Shown here in pieces: positions 1-7,771 of a stretch of DNA of 15,263 nucleotides; within the stretch, counting starts at the first letter, position 1; each line of letters starts with the position of its first letter. The position numbers were made by a program, and so were the translations under genes. This stretch comes from DAOTVD01 sp034437075 (GTDB lineage: Bacteria; Chloroflexota; Anaerolineae; Aggregatilineales; J027), in the NCBI GenBank assembly GCA_034437075.1, contig DAOTVD010000305.1:1-15263 (forward strand), in the 5' to 3' direction. A model generated the notes under the pieces. That model had not been told where the DNA came from and did not search any database. It saw nothing but the letters and a program-made list of their open reading frames with translations.

Positions 1-1
1 G

Positions 2-1684
2 TTCAGCATCAAAGAGAATATCGAGGCGGCGGCCCTGGACCGTGCCCGCCCCTTGCTAAATGCCATGGTCGCGCTGCCCAACATCAGCGAGATGGAATGG
101 ACGGCGGCGGGCCACGAAACCGCGCTGGCGCGGCGCCTGGTGCTCTTTGCAGAAGATATTAAAGACCTCGAGCGCCTGCGCACGCGCATCGCGCGGTATG
201 TGCACAAGACGCTGCACCTCAGCGGCGTAGGCGCTCCGCTACCGCCCGACATAGACGCGCTGCTGGCGCAAGCCTTCGGCGCCCCCGCGCGCCTGGCCCA
301 GCGCCCGCGCGCGGCCCGCCGCATCCCGTTCGAGAATCTGGGCGCCACGATTGACCAAATAGAGGCCGAACATCAGAATCTCTCCGCCGAGCAACAAGAG
401 CTTAGCCGCCTAGATACCTGGGGCCATCCCTATTTGCTGCGCGGCGTGGCGGGCAGTGGCAAGAGCATCGTCATGGCCTACCAAGTGGCTCGGCTCGTGC
501 TGCGCCAGATGCGCCACCACCAGCAATTGACCCTCTTTCCCGATGAGCGCTACCCCATGCCCAAAATCGCGGTCGTGTGCCTGAATCGGACGCTGGTGCC
601 GCTGCTGCGCGAGTATGTCAGCGCGGCATACCGCGCCATCGCGGGCGAAGACCTGCCCGCCGAGCCGTTGACCATCACCCACCTGAATGGCCTGGTGTAT
701 GACCTAGCCGAAGCGCATGACCATTTTCATTATGTGCCCATGAAACGCGCGCGGGATGCGGGGGAGCGCGCCCGCGAATTCTTGGCCCAACTCGACACCA
801 TGACCGAGGCCGAACTAGACGAACTGCGCTTCGACGCGATCTTCATAGACGAAGGGCAAGATGTCCATCCCGATGCGCTGACACTGCTGCATACGCTTGT
901 GCGACCGCATCCTAAGACCAAAGAGCGCACCCTGAGCATTTATTACGACGACGCGCAAAATATTTATGGCCATACCCGGCCCACCTGGCGCGCCTTCGGG
1001 CTGAACGTGGAAGGCGGGCGCGCGAGCTTCATGCGCGAATGCTACCGCAATACGCGCGAAATCTTGGAACTCGGCCTGAATGTGTTGCTCGGCACCGCCG
1101 CCGATGAGAAAACGCGGGTCGCTACGCGCCGCTTCGCGGATATTTACACGCTGAAGGAAAAAGAATTGGTGGATGAAACGCCGGACGGTTGGCGCGTGTA
1201 TTTTGCCTCGGCGCGTGGTGAGGCGCCCCTGGTGGATGTCTTCCCGAATCGGCCCGCGCAAATTACCTTTGCCGCTGAAACCCTTCTGATGCTGATCGAA
1301 GATGAACAGGTACGCCCCGAGGATATTCTGGTGTTGGCGCCCACCGCGCGCCCGTTCGATCATCTGGAAACGGCCTTGGGCGAGATGGCCGCCGCGCCGC
1401 TCAATATCCAGGCGGTGGGGGGGCGCAAGCGCGCCACGCTGGATGATCCGCTGTTGATGCCGGGGCAATTGACGCTCAGCACCGTCTACGCCGCCAAAGG
1501 CTACGACGCACCCGTCGCGTTGTTGTTGGATACCGACCAACTCGCGCGGGATGTCGTCGGGCGGGCGATGTTCTACGTGGCCGCCACACGCGCCAAACGC
1601 TATTTGTGGGTGATGGGCGTCAAAACGCCGGACTCACTGCTCAGCGAAGCGCAGACCATCCAGAAGCGGCTGTTTCCAGAATGA
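2..1684 (+). CDS. Superfamily 1 (UvrD/Rep-like) DNA helicase, 5'-truncated by the window edge
   Basis: The reading frame is open from base 2, so the gene begins outside the window. The TTG at 53 is only the first possible start codon inside it and probably not the real start. Counting from 53, the ATP-binding Walker A GVAGSGKS is at residues 131-138. The Walker B/motif II IDEGQD is near 265-270, followed by a motif III-like DDAQNIYG and a motif IV-like ECYRNTREI. A motif V-like STVYAAKGYD and a motif VI-like FYVAATRAKR lie near the C terminus. This order is that of an SF1A translocase/helicase that uses ATP to move on single-stranded DNA. The about 130 residues before Walker A are not a standard UvrD N terminus. 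Helicases with the short RGVAGSGK context often carry an N-terminal nuclease-related (NERD) domain, but that part is missing here, so this is inference. The gene ends 2 bp before an inverted-repeat element. The helicase call is secure; the subfamily is not. Confidence 0.85.
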   Translation, partial: FSIKENIEAAALDRARPLLNAMVALPNISEMEWTAAGHETALARRLVLFAEDIKDLERLRTRIARYVHKTLHLSGVGAPLPPDIDALLAQAFGAPARLAQRPRAARRIPFENLGATIDQIEAEHQNLSAEQQELSRLDTWGHPYLLRGVAGSGKSIVMAYQVARLVLRQMRHHQQLTLFPDERYPMPKIAVVCLNRTLVPLLREYVSAAYRAIAGEDLPAEPLTITHLNGLVYDLAEAHDHFHYVPMKRARDAGERAREFLAQLDTMTEAELDELRFDAIFIDEGQDVHPDALTLLHTLVRPHPKTKERTLSIYYDDAQNIYGHTRPTWRAFGLNVEGGRASFMRECYRNTREILELGLNVLLGTAADEKTRVATRRFADIYTLKEKELVDETPDGWRVYFASARGEAPLVDVFPNRPAQITFAAETLLMLIEDEQVRPEDILVLAPTARPFDHLETALGEMAAAPLNIQAVGGRKRATLDDPLLMPGQLTLSTVYAAKGYDAPVALLLDTDQLARDVVGRAMFYVAATRAKRYLWVMGVKTPDSLLSEAQTIQKRLFPE

Positions 1685-1686
1685 AA

Positions 1687-1918
1687 TTAGGCTTTTCCAG
1701 AAAAATAATTACTCCTCCCCATCCTCCTCCCCGAATTCAGGGAGGGGCTATTATGCGCACGAGTAAGTTCTCCCCCTGAATTCGGGGGGAGCTAGAGGGG
1801 GGTAAGGCTTTTCCAGAAAAATAATTACCCCTCCCAATCCCCCTCCCCGAATTCAGGGAGGGGCCATTATGCGCACGAGTAAGTTCTCCCCCTGAATTCG
1901 GGGGGAGCTAGAGGGGGG
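1687..1918. repeat. Tandem duplication of a 116-bp unit inside element copy 1
   Basis: Positions 1687-1802 and 1803-1918 are two head-to-tail copies of the left arm plus hairpin core, at an exact period of 116 bp with only a few substitutions (for example near 1713, 1720, 1725 and 1749-1750). The second unit is followed by the right arm; the first is not. At the junction the run of G is followed by TAAGGC in place of TAAAAT, so slippage or template switching at GGGGTAA is a plausible origin. Confidence 0.85.
1726..1907. terminator. GC-rich nested hairpins, possible bidirectional terminator
   Basis: In each unit (1726-1791 and 1842-1907) two near-palindromes centred on GAATTC are inverted copies of each other. 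They are CCTCCCC-GAATTC-AGGGAGGGG and CTCCCCCT-GAATTC-GGGGGGAG. They can form either two small hairpins or one long stem. Position between converging genes fits termination, but no clear T tract follows, so the role is inferred. Confidence 0.35.
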
Positions 1919-2040
1919 TAAAATCAAGACGGTATCCTTTTCGACAAAAGCAAGCGGCATAGTTAAATACTTGGAAAAGCCTTATGCTGCGACTGCCCGA
2001 ATAAAACTCATTCATCGCTCGCCGCACTCAGCTTAGCGCC

Positions 2041-2736
2041 TTACGCGCCAGGTTGGCGAAACTCGGCATAGGCTTCGGCGCACCAGGGCAACATATCCGC
2101 GAATATAGTGTACATCGCCTGCGCATATTGGCGGATTTCCCACTGGGCATCCTCGGCCATGCGCAGGCCCAAGAAGTGCATCAGATTCCGCGCGTCGAAC
2201 TTGGCCACCCCCGTGCTATATAACCCGAACGCGGGCAAAAACAAGCGCGCCATTTCCCGCGCGACGCCCTGCGCTAGCGCGTCTTCGTACAGCGCATACC
2301 CCGCTGCGATATGCTCGCGCAACTGCGCGCTGAGGGCGTCGCCGGCTGCGGGGGGCAGGGCGTCCGCGCTGCTCTGTTTGTTGGTGGTGGACTGTGTGCG
2401 CCATTCCGCCGGAATATAGAAGGCTTCGTCCTGGGCCTGGGTATAGCGGTAAGATTGCAAGTTAAAATTGCCCGTGCGATGCCGCAACAATTGCCGCCAG
2501 ACAATCTCTGGGGCATGCAACCGAAAGCGCAATTCGACCATCTCGAAGGGGCCATCGTGGCGATGTTGCATCAGGTAAAAAAGCAGCTTTTTATCGCGCG
2601 CGTCGCCTTTGCTGTCGCCTAGGTAGGAGGTGCGCGCCGCGTTGACAATCGCCAGGTCATCGCCCATCATATCTTGTAATTCGACCCAACCCTGATCAAG
2701 AACTGGGATGCGTTCGCCGCGCCAATCTTTCGGCAT
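2041..2736 (-). CDS. thyX: Flavin-dependent thymidylate synthase ThyX
   Basis: ThyX makes dTMP from dUMP in the cytoplasm, using methylenetetrahydrofolate as carbon donor and FAD/NADPH for reduction. It replaces the classical ThyA. The protein is 231 residues, the usual size. The signature RHRX7S is complete: R85-H86-R87 followed by seven residues and S95 (RHRTGNFNLQS), then YRYT. The N-terminal segment with VNAARTSY and the following LLFYLMQHRHDGPFE match the family pattern of an (A/S)ARxS(Y/F) stretch followed by HxSPFE-like residues. The C-terminal KFDARNLMHFLGLR is the conserved NLxHFLxLR region. The ATG start follows AGAGGAT at a normal distance. The gene is divergent from the membrane protein gene and has its own promoter-like sequence. 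No ThyA gene is visible here. The call is very secure. Confidence 0.96.
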   Translation of the reverse strand: MPKDWRGERIPVLDQGWVELQDMMGDDLAIVNAARTSYLGDSKGDARDKKLLFYLMQHRHDGPFEMVELRFRLHAPEIVWRQLLRHRTGNFNLQSYRYTQAQDEAFYIPAEWRTQSTTNKQSSADALPPAAGDALSAQLREHIAAGYALYEDALAQGVAREMARLFLPAFGLYSTGVAKFDARNLMHFLGLRMAEDAQWEIRQYAQAMYTIFADMLPWCAEAYAEFRQPGA

Positions 2737-2768
2737 GTCAATAATCCTCTGCGTTTATGTCCGTGCCT

Positions 2769-2797
2769 AGTGTACGGCAGGGCGGGGCGGTGGGCAA
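2769..2797 (-). promoter_or_regulatory. Candidate sigma70-type promoter for thyX
   Basis: On the minus strand TTGCCC (2792-2797) is separated by exactly 17 bp from TACACT (2769-2774). Transcription would begin near 2762 and give a leader of about 25 nt containing the AGAGGAT ribosome site. Both boxes match the consensus 4 of 6, so this is a modest candidate supported by position. Confidence 0.4.
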
Positions 2798-2847
2798 CTT
2801 CTTGCTCTACCCTCAGATCATCTCTCGTCGTGGGGCGCGCGGCGGCG

Positions 2848-2853
2848 TATAAT
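2848..2853 (+). promoter_or_regulatory. Perfect -10 box (TATAAT) upstream of the membrane protein gene
   Basis: TATAAT stands alone in a very GC-rich stretch, 57 bp before the chosen ATG at 2911. No convincing -35 box lies 16-18 bp upstream. A similarly isolated TATAAT precedes sixA at 8411. Confidence 0.4.
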
Positions 2854-2910
2854 GCCTGCTGGTTATTTCGTCACTTATGGACATATGCACTCATGCATGA
2901 AGGAAGCGTC

Positions 2911-5052
2911 ATGCGCCCTAACCTAGCGGGTGCTGCGGGGGTCGTCCTGTTTTTTGGGGCGCTAGCTGCGTTGGATGTCAACGCCCTGTTGGCCCACCTG
3001 ACCAGCCATGTCCCCCATGGTAGCACCACCGACTATTATCATTTTCAGTGGAGTTACTGGTGGATTCGGCAGGCCCTGACGGAAGGCTTACCCGTATACA
3101 CCACCCAGACCATCCTGTATCCCCTGGGCGAGATTGACCTGGGGTTACATACCCTAGCGCCATTCTGGTTTCCGGCCTGGGCCGGGCTAGAGCCCCTCGT
3201 CGGGCCCATCGCCGCCATGAATCTCATCATCTGGCTGGGGGTGTCGTTGATGGGGGTGCTCAGCTATGCATGGCTGCGGGATTATGCCGTGCCGCGTGCG
3301 CTGGCCATGACGGGCGCCGCGTTTTTGATGGTCTTGCCCTGGCTGGGGCGCGCCGCCGAGCTTTCGCACATGAATCTGCTGGGCTTCTTTTTCTATCCGC
3401 TGACCCTGCTGGTGTGGCGGCGGGTGGTGCGTAGCGCGGCGATAGGCTGGGCCGTGGTGCTGGGGATCATCTTCTGGTTGATGTGGCTGACGGATACGAT
3501 GTGGCTGGTATTCGTGCCCATTCTATTAGCGCCCTACGGTCTGCTGACCCTGGTCACTGCGCCCGATAACCGCGCACGCGCGCGCTTGGCCGGGCTGGGT
3601 CTGCTGGCGACGGGGCTATTTTTGGCGCTCAGTTGGTTTATCGCGCCCATGCAACCCGTGCTGGGCTTCGAGCGCAGCACCATCTCGTCTGCCGATCTGG
3701 AAGCCGCCGAACGCTGGTCGGTTTCGCTGGGGGTGTATTTGCTGCAACCAGAAGTCGCCGAGCCGGGGCGCAGCTTGGGCCGGGCGCTGATGCTCATGCT
3801 CGGCCTGACGCTGGCCGCGACGCCCTGGTTGCGCGAGGCCGCGCGCGAACGCTGGTTCTGGCTGGCCATCGGCCTCTTTCCCCTGGTGTTGTCTGTCGGG
3901 CCATATATCGAACTGGACGGCACGCGAGTGGCCGCGCCGTACATTCTATTGCACGAGGCGTTTGGCGGGTTGTTTCGCACCCCAGAGCGCTTTATGCCGG
4001 CCTTTGTGGTATGCGCGGTCATATTCTTGGCGCTCAGTTGGGCGCCAAGGGTGGCGCGCTGGCCACGCGCCGCGCGGGTCTGGTTGGCGGCGGGCCTGCT
4101 CGTGATCGTCATTGGCGATTTGCGCGTCTTTCGCCCCCTGGAAAGCGCCCCCCCCGCGCCGGATTATGACTTCTACGACATGATGCGCGAGGATGGGCTA
4201 GATTACGTCTATGTGCAAATCCCCGTGGGCATGAGTTCCGGCTGGACGGAAGTCGGACGCTCGCCGCATAACCAATTCCGCATTCTGGATCATGAAAAGC
4301 GCATCGTCAGCGGGCATGTTTCGCGCATTGCGGATTTCGCGCACTACTACTACGCGAACGAGGCCGTTTGGGGCTGGTTCACGGGCAACCATGCCTACCG
4401 GGATACCATCCCAGACGTGTTGGCGGGATATGTGGATGATTACCCCATCGGCTATTTATCCGTGCATCAAAGCCAACTCGAACCAGCGGAGGGCGCGCGC
4501 TATCTGGGGTATCTCAATGGCATGGATTTTCTATGTCCGGCCACGGTCGAAGGCGATGCGGTGTTGTATCGCACCCGCGCGCACCCTGGCGAATGCCCCC
4601 CCCGGCGTTATGATCCGGTAACGCCGGATACCTGGCGCGTGGATTTCGGCCTACCGGGGGATGAATTTTTCATCGGGCCGGGCTTTTATGGCGCGGAGAT
4701 CATCGGCGGGCCGGCGGCGCGCTGGCTCGGCGCGCAGGCGCTCGGCTATGCGGACATCTTCTTTCGGTTGCCCGACGACGGCGCTTATGACCTGCAACTG
4801 CACGCCCTGCCGCCCTTTGATGAACCCGTGTCCGTGGCGGTGTTTGCCGATGATACGCCCTTGGGCGAGCTAGAGATACGCCCTGGCGGCTACGCAACCT
4901 ACACCCTGCATATCCCCGCCGCCGCCCGCGCGAGCGATACGCGGCTGCGCCTGGCTTATGATGGGGCTATCAGCCCGATGCAAGCGGGCCGTTCGGGGGA
5001 TGAACGGCCCCTCGCGTTCGCCCTGGACTGGATGCGACTAGAGCGCCGTTAA
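2911..5052 (+). CDS. Large polytopic membrane protein, probable GT-C-type glycosyltransferase
   Basis: The predicted protein is 713 residues. I chose the ATG at 2911 because AAGGAAG lies just before it; an in-frame ATG at 2893 lacks a ribosome site and upstream codons overlap the promoter. About ten to twelve hydrophobic segments fill residues 10-410. After the first one comes an outward loop with D41-Y-Y-H-F-Q-W47 and later TILYPLG, the acidic-loop layout of lipid-linked-sugar GT-C transferases and their bacterial relatives. FRTPERF at 355-361 precedes the last membrane helices, like the FRxPxRF seen in YfhO-like proteins. Residues from about 411 onward are soluble, with an IPVG...HEKRIVSGHVSR stretch and a beta-rich C-terminal domain. 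It probably transfers sugars to envelope polymers or proteins, but substrate and activity are inferred. Its stop codon overlaps the stop of convergent copA by 4 bp. Confidence 0.7.
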   Translation: MRPNLAGAAGVVLFFGALAALDVNALLAHLTSHVPHGSTTDYYHFQWSYWWIRQALTEGLPVYTTQTILYPLGEIDLGLHTLAPFWFPAWAGLEPLVGPIAAMNLIIWLGVSLMGVLSYAWLRDYAVPRALAMTGAAFLMVLPWLGRAAELSHMNLLGFFFYPLTLLVWRRVVRSAAIGWAVVLGIIFWLMWLTDTMWLVFVPILLAPYGLLTLVTAPDNRARARLAGLGLLATGLFLALSWFIAPMQPVLGFERSTISSADLEAAERWSVSLGVYLLQPEVAEPGRSLGRALMLMLGLTLAATPWLREAARERWFWLAIGLFPLVLSVGPYIELDGTRVAAPYILLHEAFGGLFRTPERFMPAFVVCAVIFLALSWAPRVARWPRAARVWLAAGLLVIVIGDLRVFRPLESAPPAPDYDFYDMMREDGLDYVYVQIPVGMSSGWTEVGRSPHNQFRILDHEKRIVSGHVSRIADFAHYYYANEAVWGWFTGNHAYRDTIPDVLAGYVDDYPIGYLSVHQSQLEPAEGARYLGYLNGMDFLCPATVEGDAVLYRTRAHPGECPPRRYDPVTPDTWRVDFGLPGDEFFIGPGFYGAEIIGGPAARWLGAQALGYADIFFRLPDDGAYDLQLHALPPFDEPVSVAVFADDTPLGELEIRPGGYATYTLHIPAAARASDTRLRLAYDGAISPMQAGRSGDERPLAFALDWMRLERR

Positions 5053-7562
5053 TCCGTGGCGGAGGCCGCCGGGGCGGGGCGTCCGGCGGGGGCGTCTGCC
5101 GAGGGCATCAGGTCTTCTAGGCGGGCGCTGCGCAAACGCAAGCTATTCGTCACCACGCTGACGCTGCTGAAAGCCATGGCCAACGCCGCCAAAATAGGAT
5201 GCAGTTCGCGCAGTATCGGCGGGCCGAAGGCCAGCGCGGCGAAAAGCCCCATCGCTACCGGGATGAGCAAGGTGTTATACCCAAAGGCCCAGAACAGATT
5301 CTGCCAGATGGTACGCATGGTCGCGCCGGAGAGGCGAATCGCTTTCGGCACGCCGTTCAGGTCGCCGCTCATTAGCGTGACGTCAGCCGTCTCGATGGCC
5401 ACATCCGTGCCCGTGCCAATCGCCAGCCCGACATCCGCCTGAGCCAGCGCGGGCGCGTCGTTGATGCCATCCCCCACCATCCCCACGCGATGCCCTTCGG
5501 CTTGTAGCGTGCGGACTTGCTCGGCTTTATCTTCGGGCCGGACTTCCGCAAAGACGCGATCAATGCCCGCTTCCGCCGCGATGGCCTGCGCCGTGGCCTG
5601 GTTATCCCCCGTCATCATGATGACCTGCAAACCCGCCGCATGCAGGGCCGCGACCGCCGCGCGGCTAGTCGGCTTGATGGTATCCGCCACGCCGATAACG
5701 CCTATCGCTTGACCATCCAGCGCGACCCACAGCGCCGTTTTGGCCGATTCTTGCAACCGGGTTGCGACATCCGCCAGGCCATTCAGCGCGATGTCATGGT
5801 CGCGCAGGTGGGGCAGATTGCCCAGCAGCACGCGCCGCCCTTCCACCGTGGCGATGATCCCCCGCCCGGTGACCGCTTCGAAATCGCTGGGCGCGCTCAC
5901 TTGAGCGCCGCGTTCTAGGGCCGCATTCACGACCGCCTCGCCTAGCGGATGCTCGCTGCCACGTTCGGCAATCGCGGCCAGGCGTAGCAGTTCGCCCGCG
6001 TCACCATCCCAGTCCGGTGCTGTTTCGACATCCGTCACCACTGGCTTGCCCTGGGTGAGTGTGCCGGTTTTATCCAGCACGATTGCCGTCAGGTTGTTGG
6101 CGCGTTGCAGCGCGTCGGAATTTTTGAACAGTATGCCATGATGCGCGCCCTTGCCGATGCCGACCATGACCGCCGTCGGGGTGGCCAGGCCCATGGCGCA
6201 GGGGCACGCGATGACCAAAACAGCAATCGTGCGCACTAGCGCGGCGGTAAAGTCGCCCGTGGCGGCCAGCCATAAACCAAACGTCAGAATCGCGACGAGG
6301 ATGACGATGGGCACGAAGACCGCAGCCACTTTATCCACCAAGCGCTGAATCGGCGCTTGGCTACCTTGCGCTTCCTCCACCAAGCGGATGATCTGCGCCA
6401 GGGCGGTTTCGCGCCCCACGCGCGTGGCTTCGAAGACCAAGCGCCCGTTTTTGTTCAGCGTCGCGCCCGTGACCGTATCGCCAGGGCGTTTTTCAACCGG
6501 GATCGGCTCGCCCGTGAGCATGCTTTCGTCCACGGTGCTACGCCCTTCGATCACCGACCCATCGGTGGGGATTTTCTCGCCGGGGCGCACGATGATTGTG
6601 TCACCTTGGCGCAAGTGCGCGATGGGCAAATCGACCTCTCCACCATCCCGCCGGACGCGCGCGGTCTTGGGTTGCAAGCCGATGAGCGCCTTAATGGCTT
6701 CGCTGGTTTTGCCTTTGGCGCGGGCTTCTAGCACCTTGCCGACCACGATTAGCGTGATGATGACCGCCGAAGTCTCGAAGTAAACATGATGCCCCAGTCC
6801 ATGATAGCCCAGCGCAATCGGAATGCTGTAGAAATAGGCCGCCGAGGAGCCCAACGCGACCAGCACATCCATGTTAGCCGCGCCGTTGCGCAGCGATTTA
6901 TACGCGCCGGTGTAGTAATCCCAGCCGACGTAAAATTGCACGGGGGTCGCCAAGGCCCAAAACAGGATATTTACCCACATGGCATCCGCCCAAGCGCCCA
7001 GCAGGCCGAAATCGCGGCTCATGCTCATGATGAACAGCGGCAGCGTGAACAGTACGCCCACCCATAAACGGTGCATCTGATGGCGCAATTCGGCGGCGCG
7101 CGCTTCGGCTTCGGCATCGCGCAGGCTATCGCCCTCATCCTCGGTTGCCACGACGCCATACCCGGCTTTTTCCACGGCGGCGACCATATCGCTTTGTTGG
7201 ACGATGCCGGGCGTAAAGGTCACCAGGGCGCGCTCGGTGGCGTAATTCACCTCGGCGTCTAGCACGCCGTCGATTTTCTTCAGCGCGCGGCTTACGCTTT
7301 TCGAGCAATTGGCGCAATGCATGCCCGTGATGGGTAATTCTTGCGTGGCGGTGGGCACGTCGTAGCCCGCTTTGCGGATGCGCGCGATGATGTCCGCCTG
7401 CGAGACTTGCGCGGGATCGAAGCTGACATCCAGCTTTTCGCTAGCGTAGTTGACCGTCGCGCCCTCGATGCCGTCCAGCTTTTTGACGTTGCGTTCTACG
7501 GCCTTGACGCAATTCGCGCAGTGCATCCCGCTAACGGGGAGGGTGAGTTGTTTGGTGGGCAT
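5049..7562 (-). CDS. copA: Cu(+)-exporting P1B-1-type ATPase CopA
   Basis: This 837-residue inner-membrane pump uses ATP to expel Cu(I) from the cytoplasm. Two N-terminal heavy-metal-associated domains each carry GMHCANC, with metal-binding cysteines C15/C18 and C83/C86. The membrane metal site is C453-P454-C455. The phosphorylated aspartate is D497 in DKTGT. TGEP lies in the actuator domain, SEHPLG is the P1B nucleotide-binding motif, and GDGINDAP (D698, D702) closes the P domain. The last helices contain the YN of FGYN and the M...SS of MAFSSVS, which specify Cu(I) rather than Zn or Cd. The C-terminal tail is rich in Ala and Pro. The ATG follows AAGGGGGAA. It is the last gene of csoR-copZ-copA, though 209 bp separate it from the copZ-like gene. 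Copper induction through CsoR is likely. No frameshift or lost residue was seen. Confidence 0.96.
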   Translation of the reverse strand: MPTKQLTLPVSGMHCANCVKAVERNVKKLDGIEGATVNYASEKLDVSFDPAQVSQADIIARIRKAGYDVPTATQELPITGMHCANCSKSVSRALKKIDGVLDAEVNYATERALVTFTPGIVQQSDMVAAVEKAGYGVVATEDEGDSLRDAEAEARAAELRHQMHRLWVGVLFTLPLFIMSMSRDFGLLGAWADAMWVNILFWALATPVQFYVGWDYYTGAYKSLRNGAANMDVLVALGSSAAYFYSIPIALGYHGLGHHVYFETSAVIITLIVVGKVLEARAKGKTSEAIKALIGLQPKTARVRRDGGEVDLPIAHLRQGDTIIVRPGEKIPTDGSVIEGRSTVDESMLTGEPIPVEKRPGDTVTGATLNKNGRLVFEATRVGRETALAQIIRLVEEAQGSQAPIQRLVDKVAAVFVPIVILVAILTFGLWLAATGDFTAALVRTIAVLVIACPCAMGLATPTAVMVGIGKGAHHGILFKNSDALQRANNLTAIVLDKTGTLTQGKPVVTDVETAPDWDGDAGELLRLAAIAERGSEHPLGEAVVNAALERGAQVSAPSDFEAVTGRGIIATVEGRRVLLGNLPHLRDHDIALNGLADVATRLQESAKTALWVALDGQAIGVIGVADTIKPTSRAAVAALHAAGLQVIMMTGDNQATAQAIAAEAGIDRVFAEVRPEDKAEQVRTLQAEGHRVGMVGDGINDAPALAQADVGLAIGTGTDVAIETADVTLMSGDLNGVPKAIRLSGATMRTIWQNLFWAFGYNTLLIPVAMGLFAALAFGPPILRELHPILAALAMAFSSVSVVTNSLRLRSARLEDLMPSADAPAGRPAPAASATD

Positions 7563-7608
7563 GGCGGTTTCCCCCTTTTAGTGTGTGCCTGTGTGCAATC
7601 CAAAATCC

Positions 7609-7626
7609 AAGGGGTTAAAACCCCTT
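7609..7626. repeat. Stem-loop 1 of the copZ-copA gap
   Basis: AAGGGGTT-AA-AACCCCTT is an 8-bp perfect inverted repeat. It is one of three hairpins in the 209-bp gap 7563-7771, each carrying CCCCTTG on the plus strand (CAAGGGG on the transcribed strand). No gene was seen in this gap. Confidence 0.7.
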
Positions 7627-7657
7627 GTTAAGTAGCAATCTATTCCGGCTATTTGTT

Positions 7658-7681
7658 AACGAGGGGCTTCAGCCCCTTGTT
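7658..7681. repeat. Stem-loop 2 of the copZ-copA gap
   Basis: AACgAGGGGCT-TC-AGCCCCTtGTT gives a stem of about 10 bp with one mismatch and a 2-nt loop. It shares the CCCCTTGT end with its neighbours. Similar short repeats are scattered through many bacterial genomes, so this may be a dispersed repeat rather than a copper-specific control site. Confidence 0.7.
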
Positions 7682-7683
7682 TC

Positions 7684-7703
7684 GGGCGAGGCCCGCCTCG
7701 CCC
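7684..7703. repeat. Stem-loop 3 of the copZ-copA gap
   Basis: GGGCGAGG-CCCG-CCTCGCCC is an 8-bp perfect GC-only stem followed by CCTTGT. It is the most stable of the three hairpins and would be transcribed first when reading from copZ toward copA, so it could lower read-through or protect the upstream mRNA end. Confidence 0.7.
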
Positions 7704-7771
7704 CTTGTGCGTTTTGGAAAACTTTTGCTTTCTTCGATTCTTTTCTGAAATATCAACAGCCCCTTGCGGCA

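Larger units (their letters stand above)
1687..1984. mobile_element. MITE-like inverted-repeat element, copy 1 (298 bp, internally duplicated)
   Basis: The left end reads TTA-GGCTTTTCCA and the right end TGGAAAAGCC-TTA. The 10-bp termini are perfect inverted repeats, while TTA occurs as a direct repeat on both sides, as a 3-bp target duplication would. The inside is a GC-rich double-hairpin core built around GAATTC, then a right arm at 1919-1984. That 66-bp arm is identical base for base to the right arm of the copy at 10457-10522. No open reading frame for a transposase is present, so movement would need an enzyme encoded elsewhere. The element sits between the converging helicase and thyX genes, where its hairpins could also stop transcription from both sides. 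Some IS5-group elements make 3-bp TNA duplications, so an IS5-like parent is possible but unproven. Confidence 0.75.

Noticed and set aside
53..55. TTG as the real start of the helicase
   Set aside because: The frame is open upstream to the window edge and no ribosome site precedes the TTG.
815..1540. 241-residue open frame on the minus strand inside the helicase gene
   Set aside because: It is the antisense shadow of a GC-rich gene with clear helicase motifs; no ribosome site and no recognisable domain.
1687..1984. CRISPR array or tandem-repeat locus
   Set aside because: There are only two units, with no constant-repeat/variable-spacer pattern; inverted ends and a distant copy point to a small mobile element.
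2108..2622. Plus-strand frames of 103 residues each over thyX
   Set aside because: They are antisense to a complete ThyX with its catalytic motif.
3534..4112. 192-residue minus-strand and overlapping 178-residue plus-strand frames inside the membrane protein gene
   Set aside because: Composition is Arg/Ala/Ser-rich, typical of out-of-frame reading of GC-rich DNA; the overlapping frame has coherent membrane helices and conserved motifs.
7609..7626. Second CsoR operator before copA
   Set aside because: The palindrome has G tracts first and C tracts second, the reverse of the CsoR order, and it shares its CCCCTTG end with two nearby hairpins.
7563..7771. Small gene or tRNA in the copZ-copA gap
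   Set aside because: No cloverleaf or well-started frame was seen; the plus-strand frames here have no ribosome site and cross hairpin repeats.
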